Positions 1 to 10,451 are shown, numbered from the stretch's first letter. The stretch is DNA of 64,000 nt from Charina bottae (GCA_023362775.1 JALMGJ010000005.1:86811421-86875420); one strand, 5' to 3'. Program-made: numbers and translations. Notes: generated by a model from the letters alone, not told the origin.

Positions 1-649
1 TGCTAAATTTCACTCTGTTCTGGTAAAAAAACAAAAAGTTATGAGCACTTTTAAGAAACAGATTTTTAAGAACTTGAAAATGTCTCTACTGATTTTGGCA
101 AAATGGATTCATCCTTTTGTCATCCTTCATCTCTGAATGTCATCCTGTTCTGCTAAAAACAACAACATTGTTATAGCCATCTGAATTTTCATAGATTTCC
201 TATGCTAGATATATAAGAGGACAAAGTTTCAATATTCTGATTCATGCTCCAGAATCAGGAGCAAGTTGGAAGGGGCAAGATGGGCTATTTTTGAAGCCAA
301 AAATCCATCCTCCAAAGTGAGTGAAGAAATCTCTAAACAGCTCAGATTTTGAGTTTTTTAATGGGATGTTAATCTAACATTTTTATGCTATTGTAAACCT
401 CACTGAGTCTTTTTACCATGAGAGGCTATATAGGAATATTTTTAATAGAAAAATTTGGGCAGATTCTTCACTTCTATTTTCATGAATTTAGAAAATATTC
501 ATGGAAAGGGAATAGGCTTTTTTCCAAACAATGTTGCTTATCTTTATTATAAATGAGATGATGATCATCAACCAGGAAGAGTCTCCTACAAACAGTCTGA
601 TAGGCATTTAATTTCACAGCAGCTGAATGTATTATGATTAATAAATAGG

Positions 650-653
<4 letters not shown>
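1..653. other. AT-rich sequence, nothing recognised
   Basis: No long reading frame, transposon end, tRNA-like box or tandem array could be made out. The base composition matches the other unique stretches of the window. Confidence 0.5.
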
Positions 654-698
<45 letters not shown>

Positions 699-760
699 TG
701 TTTCGACTTCTATCACCGCACCATCTCCCCCAAGGGGACTCTGGGCGGTTTTTTAAAAAA
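654..760 (-). mobile_element. CR1/L2-like LINE, 3'-end fragment with (ATTT)n tail
   Basis: An (ATTT)n run (654-700) is followed by the motif caccatctcccccaagggg and actctgggcggtt. The same block follows the stop codon of the L2-like LINE copies at 6.7, 15.4 and 34.4 kb. Because the AT tail lies at the low coordinate, the copy is on the minus strand. It is truncated to about 100 bp and has no coding capacity. Confidence 0.75.
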
Positions 761-1339
761 ACTCTTTCTACTCTCCTTATATTGCTACAATTTATTTAGT
801 TTGGCCTTCTGGCAAGCTGAGCGTTCCAGTACCTCTGTTAGTGAGATGGCAGTGAATACTCAACAGGCAAGCAAGGTGGCCTAAGGGGAGCCGCAAAGCA
901 AGATGCAGATTCAGTTTGTAAGGTTAGTCAAAGCTTACAATAAAAATCTCCTTGCTTTCAGTAAAGGATGGAAGTTTATCTCTGGAGAGGCATGAAAGGA
1001 AAGGTGATTTCAGCCGGATGTGCTGATGATATAGAAGCACTATTCTTGTGGATAAGGAGAGAAATTCATTGATCTTGCCTACACATTCAGTAAAATCACA
1101 CTGGGGTCCTTCAGGGACTGTATCATTTTGGAATGCATGCAGATGATACACTACGAAGCTTCACATGAAATTAATATTCCCTGGGTGGGATACCCTAGAT
1201 ACAAACTTTACTAAAATCATCCGTAGAAAGTATTTATACTTTCTGCTAATGCAGAAAGCCTATATTCCTTCAGTAATTTAGAGGGTCAAGTTACTTGCGG
1301 GAGCACCTCTCCCTGAAGATATCTGCCCATCTTACGAGT
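761..1339. other. Unique sequence, nothing recognised
   Basis: Short frames on both strands show no family resemblance and no repeat boundary. Confidence 0.4.
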
Positions 1340-1424
1340 TTAGAGTATATTTTCAACTATGTTTTATGGATTGTTGTGAGCTGCCTAGATTCATTGTATG
1401 AGATATGCGGCCATATAAGTCCTG

Positions 1425-1455
<31 letters not shown>

Positions 1456-1461
1456 TAATAA
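1340..1461 (+). mobile_element. LINE 3'-tail remnant ending in (CAA)n/(AAT)n
   Basis: The segment around gttgtgagctgcctaga, followed by a degenerate version of the gagatgggcggc..ata block and then (AAC)n and (AAT)n at 1428-1461, has the layout of a plus-strand CR1/L2-type LINE 3' end. The match is partial, so the family is uncertain. Confidence 0.4.
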
Positions 1462-1974
1462 TACTGTGTATTGATTTTGTATGGTATTCTTATTCAGGAC
1501 AACAATAATTCTGAGCAAAGAAGAGAGCATGTATGCCTTTTTTCCTTCATCATGCCAATAGTTTCATTTGCAATATTATAACTGCATGGAAGTGCATTGT
1601 GACCACTCAGAAATCAAGGGAAAAATTGCACAAATCAATTATCTGTATGAGGCTACTGCATAGTTTTGCATGGTACAGGAAAGGGGGCTGAACCCCTTTC
1701 TCCATGACAAAAGTATTGTCATTTGTCTGGATTTTCTCTGACCTGGAACCCTAACCCAAATTTCTAAAGCACAAATTATTTTGTGTTCAAGGGAGACATC
1801 TACTATTGTTAGGGCCTGTCTGAACAGTTGTGGCTTGTGGTCATTCAGATTTCTGCAACCCTGACCTTGTAGACACACTTTAACAAGTATTCCTCCTTGG
1901 GATTTAGGTGAATCAAGAGATCTGTGGCATGCTATTCGAAAGGAACTAATTTGTTATTACTGTTTGTTTGTTTT
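1462..1974. other. Unique sequence, nothing recognised
   Basis: A minus-strand 79-codon frame (1639-1878) lies here without recognisable similarity; it is most likely chance. Confidence 0.4.
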
Positions 1975-1975
1975 T

Positions 1976-2201
1976 AATCCATTTAATCATGTCCGATTCT
2001 CAGAGACTGCCTGGACAAGTCCCTACAGTTTTCTTGGCAAGGTTTTTCGGAAGTGGTTTGCCATTGCCTGCTTCCTAGGGCTGAGAAAAAGTGACTGGCC
2101 CAAGGCACCCTTCCAGCTTTCATGCCTAAGGCAGGACTAGAACTCCCAGTCTCTCAGTCTCTAGCCTGGTGCCTTAACCACTACACCAGACTGGGTCTCT
2201 A
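1976..2201 (-). mobile_element. tRNA-derived SINE with RTE-type tail
   Basis: Read on the minus strand, the copy has a tRNA-like head (agtggttaaggcaccaggct, with a degenerate B box around gagttctagtcc). The body motif ggcaatggcaaaccactt follows, then a tail ending in ctgagaatcggacatgatt, which resembles the BovB/RTE 3' end (gagtcggacacgact). Related minus-strand copies lie at 17.8, 48.7 and 51.2 kb. RNA polymerase III would transcribe such an element and a BovB-like LINE would supply the reverse transcriptase (established for Sauria-type SINEs; inferred here). Confidence 0.8.
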
Positions 2202-2203
2202 AT

Positions 2204-2890
2204 CCTTATCCTTAAAAATATTTTATTCCTAGTTATCTTTAGTAGAATTTCTATACAGTTTCTCCACCTCTCTCTCACCTATTTCTCATTTGTATCTGAA
2301 GTTTTTTTTTCTTTTTTTTCTTTTTCATTTTCTTTTGCAGACCAAGTTTGCTCTTCCAGCATAGAAAATGTGAGTTTCGTTCTTCATTTCATCAACCAGC
2401 AATTACCACCTTGTATTCTTCCTTTCTTTCTCTATTTAACAAAACCTTGAAGTCAGCTGTGATCAAATACATAAAAACCAGTAAGAACGCACTGAGTAAT
2501 CACCAATGAAAAGGCTTAACTCCTATGGCAGTAAATCATGACTGAACAATGCAGTTTCTAATTGAAATACCTTTTTCCCACATCTGATTCACAAACGTAC
2601 TTACTGGGAAGATAGTGAATAACTTATTCTTGGGCAGAGTGGCCTATGTTTGATTTATCTCTTAGTATAAATAAATAAGAAAAGGCTGTCAAATCTCGAT
2701 GCATAAATCTCATGTCTCCTAGAAGGCTTGTGTATTAGGATGAAGGGGTGGAGAATAAGTGAGCAAGTGCTTTTACCCTAATTGGGATAGCGGGGAGGGG
2801 GACAAGTACACTCTCTTGGGGAATAAATCGTAAGCCCACGAGAATATTTCTAGAGAATTAAGGGACTCTGCAAATCATATTTGCAGAAAT
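2204..2890. other. Unique AT-rich sequence with a pyrimidine tract
   Basis: The only structure is a ~70-nt pyrimidine-rich tract (2301-2340) ending in ttttgcag, and a gtgagt 29 nt further on. This is listed separately as a possible microexon. A short G run at 2911-2920 begins the GC-rich stretch that leads into the L2-like LINE. Confidence 0.4.
2341..2369 (+). other. Possible 29-bp microexon (weak)
   Basis: A long T-rich pyrimidine tract ends in ttttgcag at 2340, and a consensus 5' splice site gtgagt starts at 2370. The 29 nt between contain an in-frame TAG in one phase only. Nothing else in the neighbourhood looks exonic and no gene is identified. It may be a chance pairing of splice signals. 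Confidence 0.15.
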
Positions 2891-2899
2891 ATGCAAAAA

Positions 2900-5281
2900 A
2901 CTGAGAAATTGGGGGGGGGGGCTTTGAGAACTGTGGAACCGAGGCCTGCGGGGGCCGTTGGAGGCTTGTGAAGGCCTGCAGAGAACAACGGAGGCCAGCT
3001 GGAATTAGAACTGGTGGACTCGGACTCTGGCCCTGGAACTGGGGTGTCCCCAGGAAAGGACAATCTCACTCAAATGTTAACTGGACTCCACTATTGAAAG
3101 CAATTAATTTATTAAGATCATCATTCAATAGTTGCTGCTTGTTGGCCTGAAGGACAACCACCCCGTGTCAAGGCGGCGGAAACTGCGGGGTCTCTTGGAT
3201 GCGTGAGTGTGGTTCCCCTCCGTGAGTGAGAGTCACGAGTGGGGGGGGGCAAGATTGTATGTATTTGTGAGAGTACCTGACCCTGAGTGAGAGACAGGGC
3301 AGGTAGGAGTGACTGTTTGCCCCTCTGTGACCAGTGAGAGAAGCCACAGGGGCCATAATGAGTGATTGGAGGATGAATGTAAGGGGCGGTTGGGGCTTAC
3401 CAGTGCTGAGAGCTTTGGTTGGTTGCACTGGTAGCCTTCGAATGCCCAGGAGGATGGAGTGTGAAAGGATGGGTGTATGGAAGAGACCCCTGCCTAGACC
3501 CAGGTTTTTGAGGGATTCGGGAGTGGAGGCGACCGGATCAGGAACTCTGGGGACTACAATGTGGGCATTTCGATCGAGGTGGTGACAGGCAGGAGATATT
3601 GTGGCGGGAACCGGAGGACAGGCCATCTTCGGGGAAGGCGCCCCCCGTGTTTAGTACCGGTGGTGTGTTCCGGTCCTCCGAGTTCAACCCCAGGTTCTGG
3701 TCAGCAGATCCTTGAGGGCCCCGGCTTCAGGCTCCTGCTACTCAACGCCAGGTCAGTAAATAATAAAGCCCCTCTCATAAGTGAATTAATCACAGAGAGG
3801 GGGGCAGACCTGGCGTGTATCATCGAAACCTGGCTGGGCCCAGAGGGAGGAGTAGCCCTCTCGAAGATGTGCCCAGCCGGATTTCGGGTGTGGCACCAGC
3901 CGAGAGACCGGGGTAGGGGAGGAGGGGTGGCAGTTATCATTAGAGAATCCTTGGTGGCTTTCAGGGGCCATGCTCCACAAGTATCCGGATGTGAGACCCT
4001 GTTTTTCAAGTTGGGTGCCCGTGAACAGTTGGGAGTGTTGCTATTGTACCAGCCTCCCTGCTGCGTAGCAACCTCCTTGCCTGAGCTGCTGGAGGCCATC
4101 TCGGGGTTGGCGGTGGAGTTCCCCAGGCTTATGGTCCTGGGGGATTTTAACTTGCTGTCCTTGGGGCGTGCCTCGGAAGCGGCTCGGGAGTTCATGGCTA
4201 CCATGGCAGCCATGGGCCTGTCCCAGATTATTCAGGATCCGACTCGAGACAGTGGACTCACTCCGGATTTGGTTTTCTTGTCAGAGCAATGGCAAAGTGA
4301 CCTGAGGGGAAAGTTAGAACTATCCCCGTTGTCATGGTCAGATCACGTCCTGGTATCCCTGGGATTCTCTTATGCTGCCCCTCTCTGCAGGGAGGATGGA
4401 CCTATTCGATTGGTCCACCCCCGGCGACTTATGGACCCATTGAGGTTTCAGAGGGAGCTGGGGGTAATACCTGAAGATCTGCTGCACAGTCCAGCGGAGG
4501 CACTGGCTGCAACTTGGAATAGGGAGGCGGCCAGTGCCTTGGACAGGATCACGCCGATGCGACCTCTCAAGCCCCATTCGACCCGTCACTCCCCGTGGTT
4601 TACGGAGGAGTTGAGGGTCTTGAAGAGGGTGAAGAGACGTCTAGAGTGCCGCTGGAGAAAGACGAAGACAGAATTTGACCGAACACAATCTAGAGCCGCT
4701 ATTAAGGCCTACCTTGTGGCGGTAAGAGCGGCGAAACGTGAATATTTCTCCGCCCTTATTGCATCCACAGAATGCCGCCCGACGGCCCTGTTTAAGATTA
4801 CACGATCTCTCTTGGGTAGGGTGGTATCGACCACCCACCTGCAGGGCCGTGCGGAAGAATTTTCTGAGCATCTGCAGGATAAAATCGCTCGGATTCGGTC
4901 TAAGCTGGACTCCATGCGTGGATTGCAGTCTGGGGAGATGCCGGGAGAGCGATCTTGCCCTATTATCTGGGAACGATTTGATCCTGTTGGACCTGAGGAA
5001 GTGGACAGGATCCTTCGAATTGTTAATCCCACCACATGTTATTTAGATCCCTGCCCTTCCTGGCTGGTGAAATCGGCCGGAGAGGTGACAGGTGGATGGG
5101 TCCAGGCTATGATTAATACATCCTTGTTGGAGGGGGTGGTCCCAACTGCCTTTAAGGAGGCGTTGGTGCACCCCCTCCTCAAGAAGCCATCCCTGGACCC
5201 CACCATCCTGGACAACTTTCGTCCAGTCTCCCACCTTCCCTTCTTGGGAAAAGTGGTTGAGAAAGTGGTGGCATTGCAACT
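2900..5281 (+). mobile_element. CR1/L2-like LINE, 5' half (5' UTR, endonuclease, start of RT)
   Basis: GC-rich sequence (about 2900-3560, with G runs at 2911 and 3241) acts as the probable 5' UTR/promoter region of the following endonuclease-RT frame. Unlike most LINE copies, which lose their 5' end, this one keeps the 5' half. It stops abruptly at 5281, in the RT region, where a GA/GATA microsatellite starts. The other L2-like copies in this window continue at that point with cagaggatcct-type sequence. The 5' limit is a guess from base composition. Confidence 0.7.
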
Positions 5282-5294
5282 GAGAGAGAGATAG
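3561..5294 (+). CDS. L2-like LINE ORF2 fragment: APE endonuclease and N-terminal RT
   Basis: The frame is open from about 3498 and has no certain ATG; 3561 is a GTG. An apurinic-type endonuclease domain occupies roughly residues 55-270. Visible motifs are LLNARSVNNK, the metal-binding glutamate in IIETWL, VLGDFN and the terminal SWSDH. A basic linker follows (ending near FSEHLQDKIARIRSKLD), then the first RT blocks with LVHPLLKKPSLDP and NFRPVSHLPFLGKVVEK. The frame ends in GA-repeat codons, so the RT palm with YADD is absent. The product would nick target DNA in an intact LINE; this copy cannot reverse-transcribe. All endonuclease motifs look undamaged, which suggests a fairly young insertion. 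Confidence 0.85.
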   Translation: MGISIEVVTGRRYCGGNRRTGHLRGRRPPCLVPVVCSGPPSSTPGSGQQILEGPGFRLLLLNARSVNNKAPLISELITERGADLACIIETWLGPEGGVALSKMCPAGFRVWHQPRDRGRGGGVAVIIRESLVAFRGHAPQVSGCETLFFKLGAREQLGVLLLYQPPCCVATSLPELLEAISGLAVEFPRLMVLGDFNLLSLGRASEAAREFMATMAAMGLSQIIQDPTRDSGLTPDLVFLSEQWQSDLRGKLELSPLSWSDHVLVSLGFSYAAPLCREDGPIRLVHPRRLMDPLRFQRELGVIPEDLLHSPAEALAATWNREAASALDRITPMRPLKPHSTRHSPWFTEELRVLKRVKRRLECRWRKTKTEFDRTQSRAAIKAYLVAVRAAKREYFSALIASTECRPTALFKITRSLLGRVVSTTHLQGRAEEFSEHLQDKIARIRSKLDSMRGLQSGEMPGERSCPIIWERFDPVGPEEVDRILRIVNPTTCYLDPCPSWLVKSAGEVTGGWVQAMINTSLLEGVVPTAFKEALVHPLLKKPSLDPTILDNFRPVSHLPFLGKVVEKVVALQLRER

Positions 5295-5387
5295 AAAGAT
5301 AGAAAGATAGAGAGAGAGAGAGAGAGAGATGATAGATGATAGAGATATAGAGATAGATAGATAGATGAGAGAGAGAGAGAGATGATA

Positions 5388-5447
<60 letters not shown>

Positions 5448-5548
5448 GATGATAGATGAGAGAGAGAGAGAGAGAGAGATGATAGATGACAGAGAGAGAC
5501 AGAGATAGAGAGATAGAGAGATAGAAAGATAGAAAGATAGAAAGATAT

Positions 5549-5585
<37 letters not shown>

Positions 5586-5660
5586 TAGAGAGATAGAGAG
5601 ATAGAGAGATAGAGAGATAGAGAGATGATAGATGATAGATGATAGAGAGAGAGACTAGCT
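5282..5660. repeat. Composite GA / GATA / GATGATA microsatellite
   Basis: About 380 bp of nearly pure purine sequence: blocks of (GA)n, (GATA)n, (GAAA) and gatgata units alternate. It abuts the broken end of the L2-like LINE. Long apparent reading frames here are only repeat codons. Confidence 0.95.
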
Positions 5661-5714
5661 ACCCATACTGAATTATTGTGCATTGGAAAGAGACAGACAG
5701 AGAGACAAAAAATT

Positions 5715-5916
5715 ATGTCATCATCATTGGCGATCACTCGTAGCCGAGTAAGATTGTCTTCCAAAGGTAAAATTTTAACAGTGGATCCGTAAGTGGCTAT
5801 AAAGGCCAATTCTGGATCCGCACAACCTCCCACAATGAGGGCATAGGTTTCCGAGTGGGAGACGGTCATGATGAGGGTTTGCCTGACGTGCCTTCCTTTT
5901 AGCTCTTTTCTCCCTG
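5715..5916 (-). mobile_element. RTE-like LINE, 3'-terminal fragment
   Basis: On the minus strand this encodes the last ~48 residues of the same protein family as the intact element at 23-26.7 kb. It includes KRKARQANPHHDRLP and a C2H2 finger (CPHC..., ending LYSHLRIHC). The same 3' UTR follows (ttttacctttggaagacaat, gtgatcgccaatgatgatga). It is 5'-truncated in the basic region before the finger. Its two ends abut the microsatellites at 5282-5660 and 5917-6092. Confidence 0.85.
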
Positions 5917-6055
5917 ATAGATGATAGATGATAGATGATAGATGATAGATGATAGATGATAGATGATAGATGATAGATGATAGATGATAGATGATAGATG
6001 ATAGATGATAGATGATAGATGATAGATGATAGATGATAGATGATAGATGATAGAC

Positions 6056-6092
<37 letters not shown>
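5917..6092. repeat. (ATAGATG)n then (ATAG)n/(ACAG)n microsatellite
   Basis: About 19 copies of a 7-bp gatagat unit (5917-6052) pass into gacagaca units (6053-6092). The switch of unit along the array is typical of slippage-driven growth. Confidence 0.95.
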
Positions 6093-6711
6093 GGCTATCA
6101 ATGTACCCTATGTGGCTCACCAACGCAGATGAATGATGCAGATGAACTTCTATGCATATAAAGTGCTATATCCACATGACTACATAGATTTTAAATAATT
6201 TATTATAATGTGTTAACTTCTGAACTGAATTTCTGTCATTTAAGCTTACTTTTCTGTGAGAAAATGATTCAAAACAATAACATGAATTCCTACGGAATGA
6301 AAGAGTTGAACTCCATCCAGACCAAACAGGGGCTCATACACTTTAAGAGTGTATATTCAACAAACCTCCCACCATAATGTCTCAAATTAGGATGTTCCTA
6401 ATGGTATTCTTGAAATGGTGTGCTTGGAATATTGCAAGAACCCCCATCACTTGTAATAGCATGGACATGTGGTCTCCTTCCTTGTTATTGTCCTAAAAAT
6501 AATTATTGTTACTGAGTATATATCAAGTTTAAACCTAACACATGAAGAAAAGTTATGCCCCACACATAATGATACATAAAAAGCTTCTTTGTCCCTCTGG
6601 CAGCTTTGTACAAGAAAGAGGAATGAAGTCTTTAGTTTGCAAAAATCATTTATTATGAACTACCTAATAAAATGTCAGAAGACAGCAACACACAGGCTGA
6701 TTTAGTTAAGA
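6093..6711. other. Unique AT-rich sequence
   Basis: No gene or repeat boundary was recognised. Confidence 0.4.
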
Positions 6712-8285
6712 TTATTTATTTATTTATTTTATTTACTTGTCAAATTTATCACTGCCCATCTCTACAAAGTAGACTCTGGGCAGTTTACAATAAAATATTA
6801 AAACTAAAAACCTATAAATCTCAAAATACAGTCCAATAATAAATAGTAAAAATCCAAATGATGGTAAGATCTTAAAAGGAGGACACCACTAAGCCACATG
6901 ACCGGAGGAACTATTACTTCCTTTGCAAGGCGGCAGAACCAGGTCTTTAAAGACCTCTGGAAGTCCAGGAGCGAGGGCGCCCGCCTCACCTCTGGGGGCA
7001 AGATATTCCATAGGGTGGGTGCTATCGCAAAGAAGGCACATCTCCTGGACCCTGCTAGATGAAATTCTTTTGTTGATGGGGTCCGAAGCATGCCCTCCCT
7101 GCATGACCGGGTGGGCCGGGTAGATGTGATCGGGATGAGATGGTCCCTCAGGTACCCTGGTCCCATGCCATGTAGGGCTTTAAAGGTGATAACCAACACC
7201 TTGAATTGGACCCCGAAGCAAACTGGTACCCAATGCACCTTGGGGAGCAGCGGTATTACATGTGCTGATCTTATAGCACTCGTAACTGCTCGTGAGGCCG
7301 CATTCTGGACCAGCTGAAGCTTCCAGATACTCTTCAAGGGTAGCCCCATGTAGAGCGCATTGCAATAATCTATATGAGAGATGACAAGGGCATGAGTGAT
7401 TGTTCGGAAGGCATCTCGATCCAGGTAGGGGCGTAACTGGCACACAACCCGAAGCTGTGCAAAGGCTTTCCTGGCCACAACTGCCACCTGCTCTTCGAGC
7501 AGGAGTTGTGAGTCCAGGAGGACCCCCAAGTTTCGGACTGAATCTGAATGGGGCAGTGCCACCCCATCCAGAGTTAAAGATGACAACTTCCTGGAAACCG
7601 AGAAGCCATCAATCCACAGCCACTTCATCTTACCAGGGTTCAGTTGAAGCCTGTTGTTCCCCATCCAGGTCCCTACAGCCCCTAGGCACTGAGACAGGGT
7701 GTCGACTGCAACACTTACTTCACCCAGGATGGAGATATACAATTGAGTATCATCCGCATATTGGTGATACCTCATCCCATGGTGATGGATGATCTCGCCC
7801 AGCGGCTTTATGTAGATGTTAAATAGGAGAGGAGAGAGAACCAAACCCTGCGACACCCCACATAGTAGGGGTCGAGGGTCGGATCTCTCCTCTCCTATTA
7901 CCACCGATTGGAAGTGGCCCTGGAGGAAGGAGGTGAACCAGTGCAAAACTACGCCGCCCATCCCCAACTCCCTGAGCCACTCCAAAAGGATACCGTGGTC
8001 AACGGTATCGAAAGCCGCTGAGAGGTCCAAGAGAGCAAGAATGGATGCACTCCCTCCATCTCGCTCCCGCCAGAGATCATCCATAAGTGCGACCAATGCA
8101 GTCTCTGTCCCATATCCCGGCCTGAAACCTGACTGAAAGGGGTCTAGATAATCCGTTTCATCCAGAATCCTCTGGAATTGCAATGCCAACACCTTCTCAA
8201 CCACCTTTCCCAAAAAGGGGAGGTGGGAGACAGGACGAAAGTTGTTCAAAACAGTGGGGTCCAGGGAAGGTATCTTGAGGTGTTT
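6712..8285 (-). mobile_element. CR1/L2-like LINE, 5'-truncated 3' half
   Basis: Reading on the minus strand, the copy begins near 8285 in the RT region, runs through the RT and C-terminal domain, and ends in the ctgcccagagtct 3' UTR block and an (AAAT)n tail at 6712-6740. It is about 1.57 kb long. No clear target-site duplication was found by eye. Confidence 0.9.
6804..8249 (-). CDS. L2-like LINE reverse transcriptase, C-terminal 481 codons open
   Basis: This is the C-terminal part of the ORF2 polyprotein, read from a methionine in the truncated frame (upstream codons to about 8285 still match the family). RT motifs in order are NNFRPVSHLPFLGK (1-18), FQSGFRPGYGTETALV, DLSAAFDTVDH (first catalytic Asp), GVSQGLVLSPLLFNIY and [11 protein letters not shown] (catalytic YADD). 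A thumb and C-terminal region of about 200 residues follow. The PQG motif of block B' reads SQG, a likely decay change. With the endonuclease missing the copy is dead by truncation. It is unrelated to any host function. Confidence 0.9.
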   Translation of the reverse strand: MNNFRPVSHLPFLGKVVEKVLALQFQRILDETDYLDPFQSGFRPGYGTETALVALMDDLWRERDGGSASILALLDLSAAFDTVDHGILLEWLRELGMGGVVLHWFTSFLQGHFQSVVIGEERSDPRPLLCGVSQGLVLSPLLFNIYIKPLGEIIHHHGMRYHQYADDTQLYISILGEVSVAVDTLSQCLGAVGTWMGNNRLQLNPGKMKWLWIDGFSVSRKLSSLTLDGVALPHSDSVRNLGVLLDSQLLLEEQVAVVARKAFAQLRVVCQLRPYLDRDAFRTITHALVISHIDYCNALYMGLPLKSIWKLQLVQNAASRAVTSAIRSAHVIPLLPKVHWVPVCFGVQFKVLVITFKALHGMGPGYLRDHLIPITSTRPTRSCREGMLRTPSTKEFHLAGSRRCAFFAIAPTLWNILPPEVRRAPSLLDFQRSLKTWFCRLAKEVIVPPVMWLSGVLLLRSYHHLDFYYLLLDCILRFIGF

Positions 8286-8515
8286 CTTATTAAAACAATA
8301 AACACCAATCTTATGACAGCATCAAGAACAAAATGCCTGATAAGCAAACAATTGGAGCTGAGCACAGGCATCTGCAACTGGGTCTTCAAAGGTTTGTCAA
8401 TCTCCCCCTTTCAACTTGAGTTTCTCTTTAAGACAACTCTTGACACCAATCCTGCTTGCCAACAACCCCTACTTGTCCTGTGGAAATGGGTCTATTTTTA
8501 ACCATGCCAATGGAA

Positions 8516-9030
8516 CCAATGGCAAACCAGGAGACTGAGAGTTCTAGTCCCACCTTAGGCATGAAAGCCGGCTGGGTGACCTTGGGCCAATCCCTGTCTC
8601 TCAGCCCTAGGAAGGAGCCAATGGCAAACCAGGAGCCTGAGAGTTCTAGTCCCGCCTTAGGCGTGAAAACTGGCTGGGTGACCTTGGGCCAGTCCCTGTC
8701 TCTCAGCCTTAGGAAGGAGCCAATGGCAAACCAGGAGCCTGAGAGTTCTAGTCCCGCCTTAGGCGTGAAAACTGGCTGGGTGACCTTGGGCCAGTCCCTG
8801 TCTCTCAGCCTTAGGAAGGAGCCAATGGCAAACCAGGAGCCTGAGAGTTCTAGTCCCGCCTTAGGCGTGAAAACTGGCTGGGTGACCTTGGGCCAGTCCC
8901 TGTCTCTCAGCCCTAGGAAGGAGCCAATGGCAAACCAGGAGCCTGAGAGTTCTAGTCCTGCCTTAGGTGTGAAAGCCGGCTGGGTGACCTTGGGCCAGTC
9001 ACTCTCTCTCAGCCCAACTCACCTCACAGG
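8516..9030 (+). repeat. SINE-derived minisatellite, 102 bp x 5
   Basis: Units begin at about 8516, 8618, 8720, 8822 and 8924; the spacing of the ccaatggcaaaccagga motif gives 102 bp. Each unit joins a stretch of SINE tail (aggaaggagccaatggcaaa) to SINE body (gagagttctagtcccgcc ... ctgtctctcag). Since 102 is divisible by 3, one frame stays open across the array (8456-9052) and looks like a repetitive protein. There is no evidence it is translated. The middle units are nearly identical, so the expansion is recent or homogenised. Confidence 0.9.
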
Positions 9031-9150
9031 GTTGTTGCTATGTGGAAAATAGGAGGAGGAAGGAGTATTAGGTATGTTCACTGCCTTGAGTTATTTATAA
9101 AATAATAAAAGGGGGATAAAAATTAAATAAATAAAAATAAATATAGTGTT
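9031..9150 (+). mobile_element. L2-type SINE tail ending the minisatellite
   Basis: After the last unit the sequence continues as caactcacctcacagggttg ... gccttgagttattta, then (AAATA)n at 9120-9143. The identical tail ends the SINE at 47560-47775. It therefore marks the 3' end of an L2-tailed SINE whose body was amplified into the array. Confidence 0.8.
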
Positions 9151-10451
9151 ATCTATAAGTGTAGTTTTTTTTAATTAGTTAATGAAGGTGACTTTGAATT
9201 TACATAATAGCTGAATGATTATACATAAGGTTTTAGGAAGAGTGTCCACAGCATGCCAAGTTTTCATCAGAATGACAAAACATGTGCTGTAATGTCACGA
9301 GGTTCTTCCAGATGGCATCAAAAAGAAAATGGAGCTAGCAGTGTGACACCACAATGCCTGTTTTGTCATTTGCTTTCCATTTGCCCCTCACTGTGGATAT
9401 CCCCACATTCCATGTATTTATTGATGGATATTCATAAAGGCAAAATCACATGATGATGACAACGTGATGCAGATCTGCTGGATGACAGACTGTAATCTGA
9501 GAAAGGCACCATGTGTGAAAAGCTTTGAATGGTGCAGCTTGAAACTTCACAAAAGCATCAGGATGAGTAAAAATATTCCCTCAAACTTAAAAAGAGAATA
9601 GGGGGGACTTAATTTGTTTGGGATTATGTTTAAATCAAGCAAAGAGCTGCATTTAAGAGAAGACAGACCATGCTGCCAATTTGTTCTCAAGGGCCTCTCC
9701 AGTCACGGAGAACTTGAGGTGTAGGACAATGAACTGAAATGAAAGCCTTTACTTGGTAGTCCAGAAAAACAAAGCATCTTTTTATTTTCTATTTCCTGGT
9801 ATTCATCTGAGAGTTTGTGGAAGACCTGAGTTAAAGCAAGCTCCTGCATTTTTACCTAGCAGCGGTAATCATTCTTGTCTCTCTGGACTAATGCTGCTAG
9901 GTAACAATGCACAAGCTCACCCTATCTCAGGTCTTCCTCAAATTCTCCCTCACCCAGCCTCCATATTGAGGGTCAAGGCAGAAGTTGATGCAAGCAGGCT
10001 GCTGTGATTGGATCCCTCTTCAGCACTTCTCTCCACATTGTCCAGCTGCTCTTCACAGCTGCAATGTTAAAGTTTACCAGATGATTTTTTTTAAACAAGG
10101 GGCTCTGATACCCCACCCAATTGAAAAGGTGTTCCACAAGCTACCTCCAGTGTACCCTGAATACAGGCATACATTTATCTAGATGTGCAAATAAAACACA
10201 GAGGTATACCTTTGGCGGGGGGCATTCTAAGTGCATGGAATTCTGGGCTAGCCCAGTTCAAGCAGGGCAGTATCCTGGTTTCTCATGTATCAGCCAAAAT
10301 AGAACCTTCAGTGATTTCTCATTACAAGTCAAAATTTGTGACAGGCAAGTGGTCGTTTAGAGGTCTTCTCAGTTTCTTGCACTTCTCATTGAAGAAAACT
10401 TGAAAAACTTTAAGTTTGCAGAAATCACACAGAGTCCTTAGAATACATGTT
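9151..10451. other. Unique sequence, nothing recognised
   Basis: Several 60-85 codon frames lie here (for example 9753-10007 and 10185-10403) without recognisable domains, splice context or repeat signatures. Confidence 0.4.

Noticed and set aside
2900..8285. Twin-priming inversion linking the two L2-like halves (plus at 2.9-5.3, minus at 6.7-8.3 kb)
   Set aside because: Twin priming would place the inverted 5' segment to the right of the minus-strand 3' segment. Here the order is opposite and the two copies overlap in sequence, so they are separate insertions.
8516..9030. CRISPR-like repeat array
   Set aside because: Units are directly adjacent without spacers, in a vertebrate genome, and derive from a SINE.
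8456..9052. 198-codon repetitive protein
   Set aside because: It is a translation of a 102-bp SINE-derived minisatellite. The repeat length is a multiple of three, which keeps the frame open by chance.
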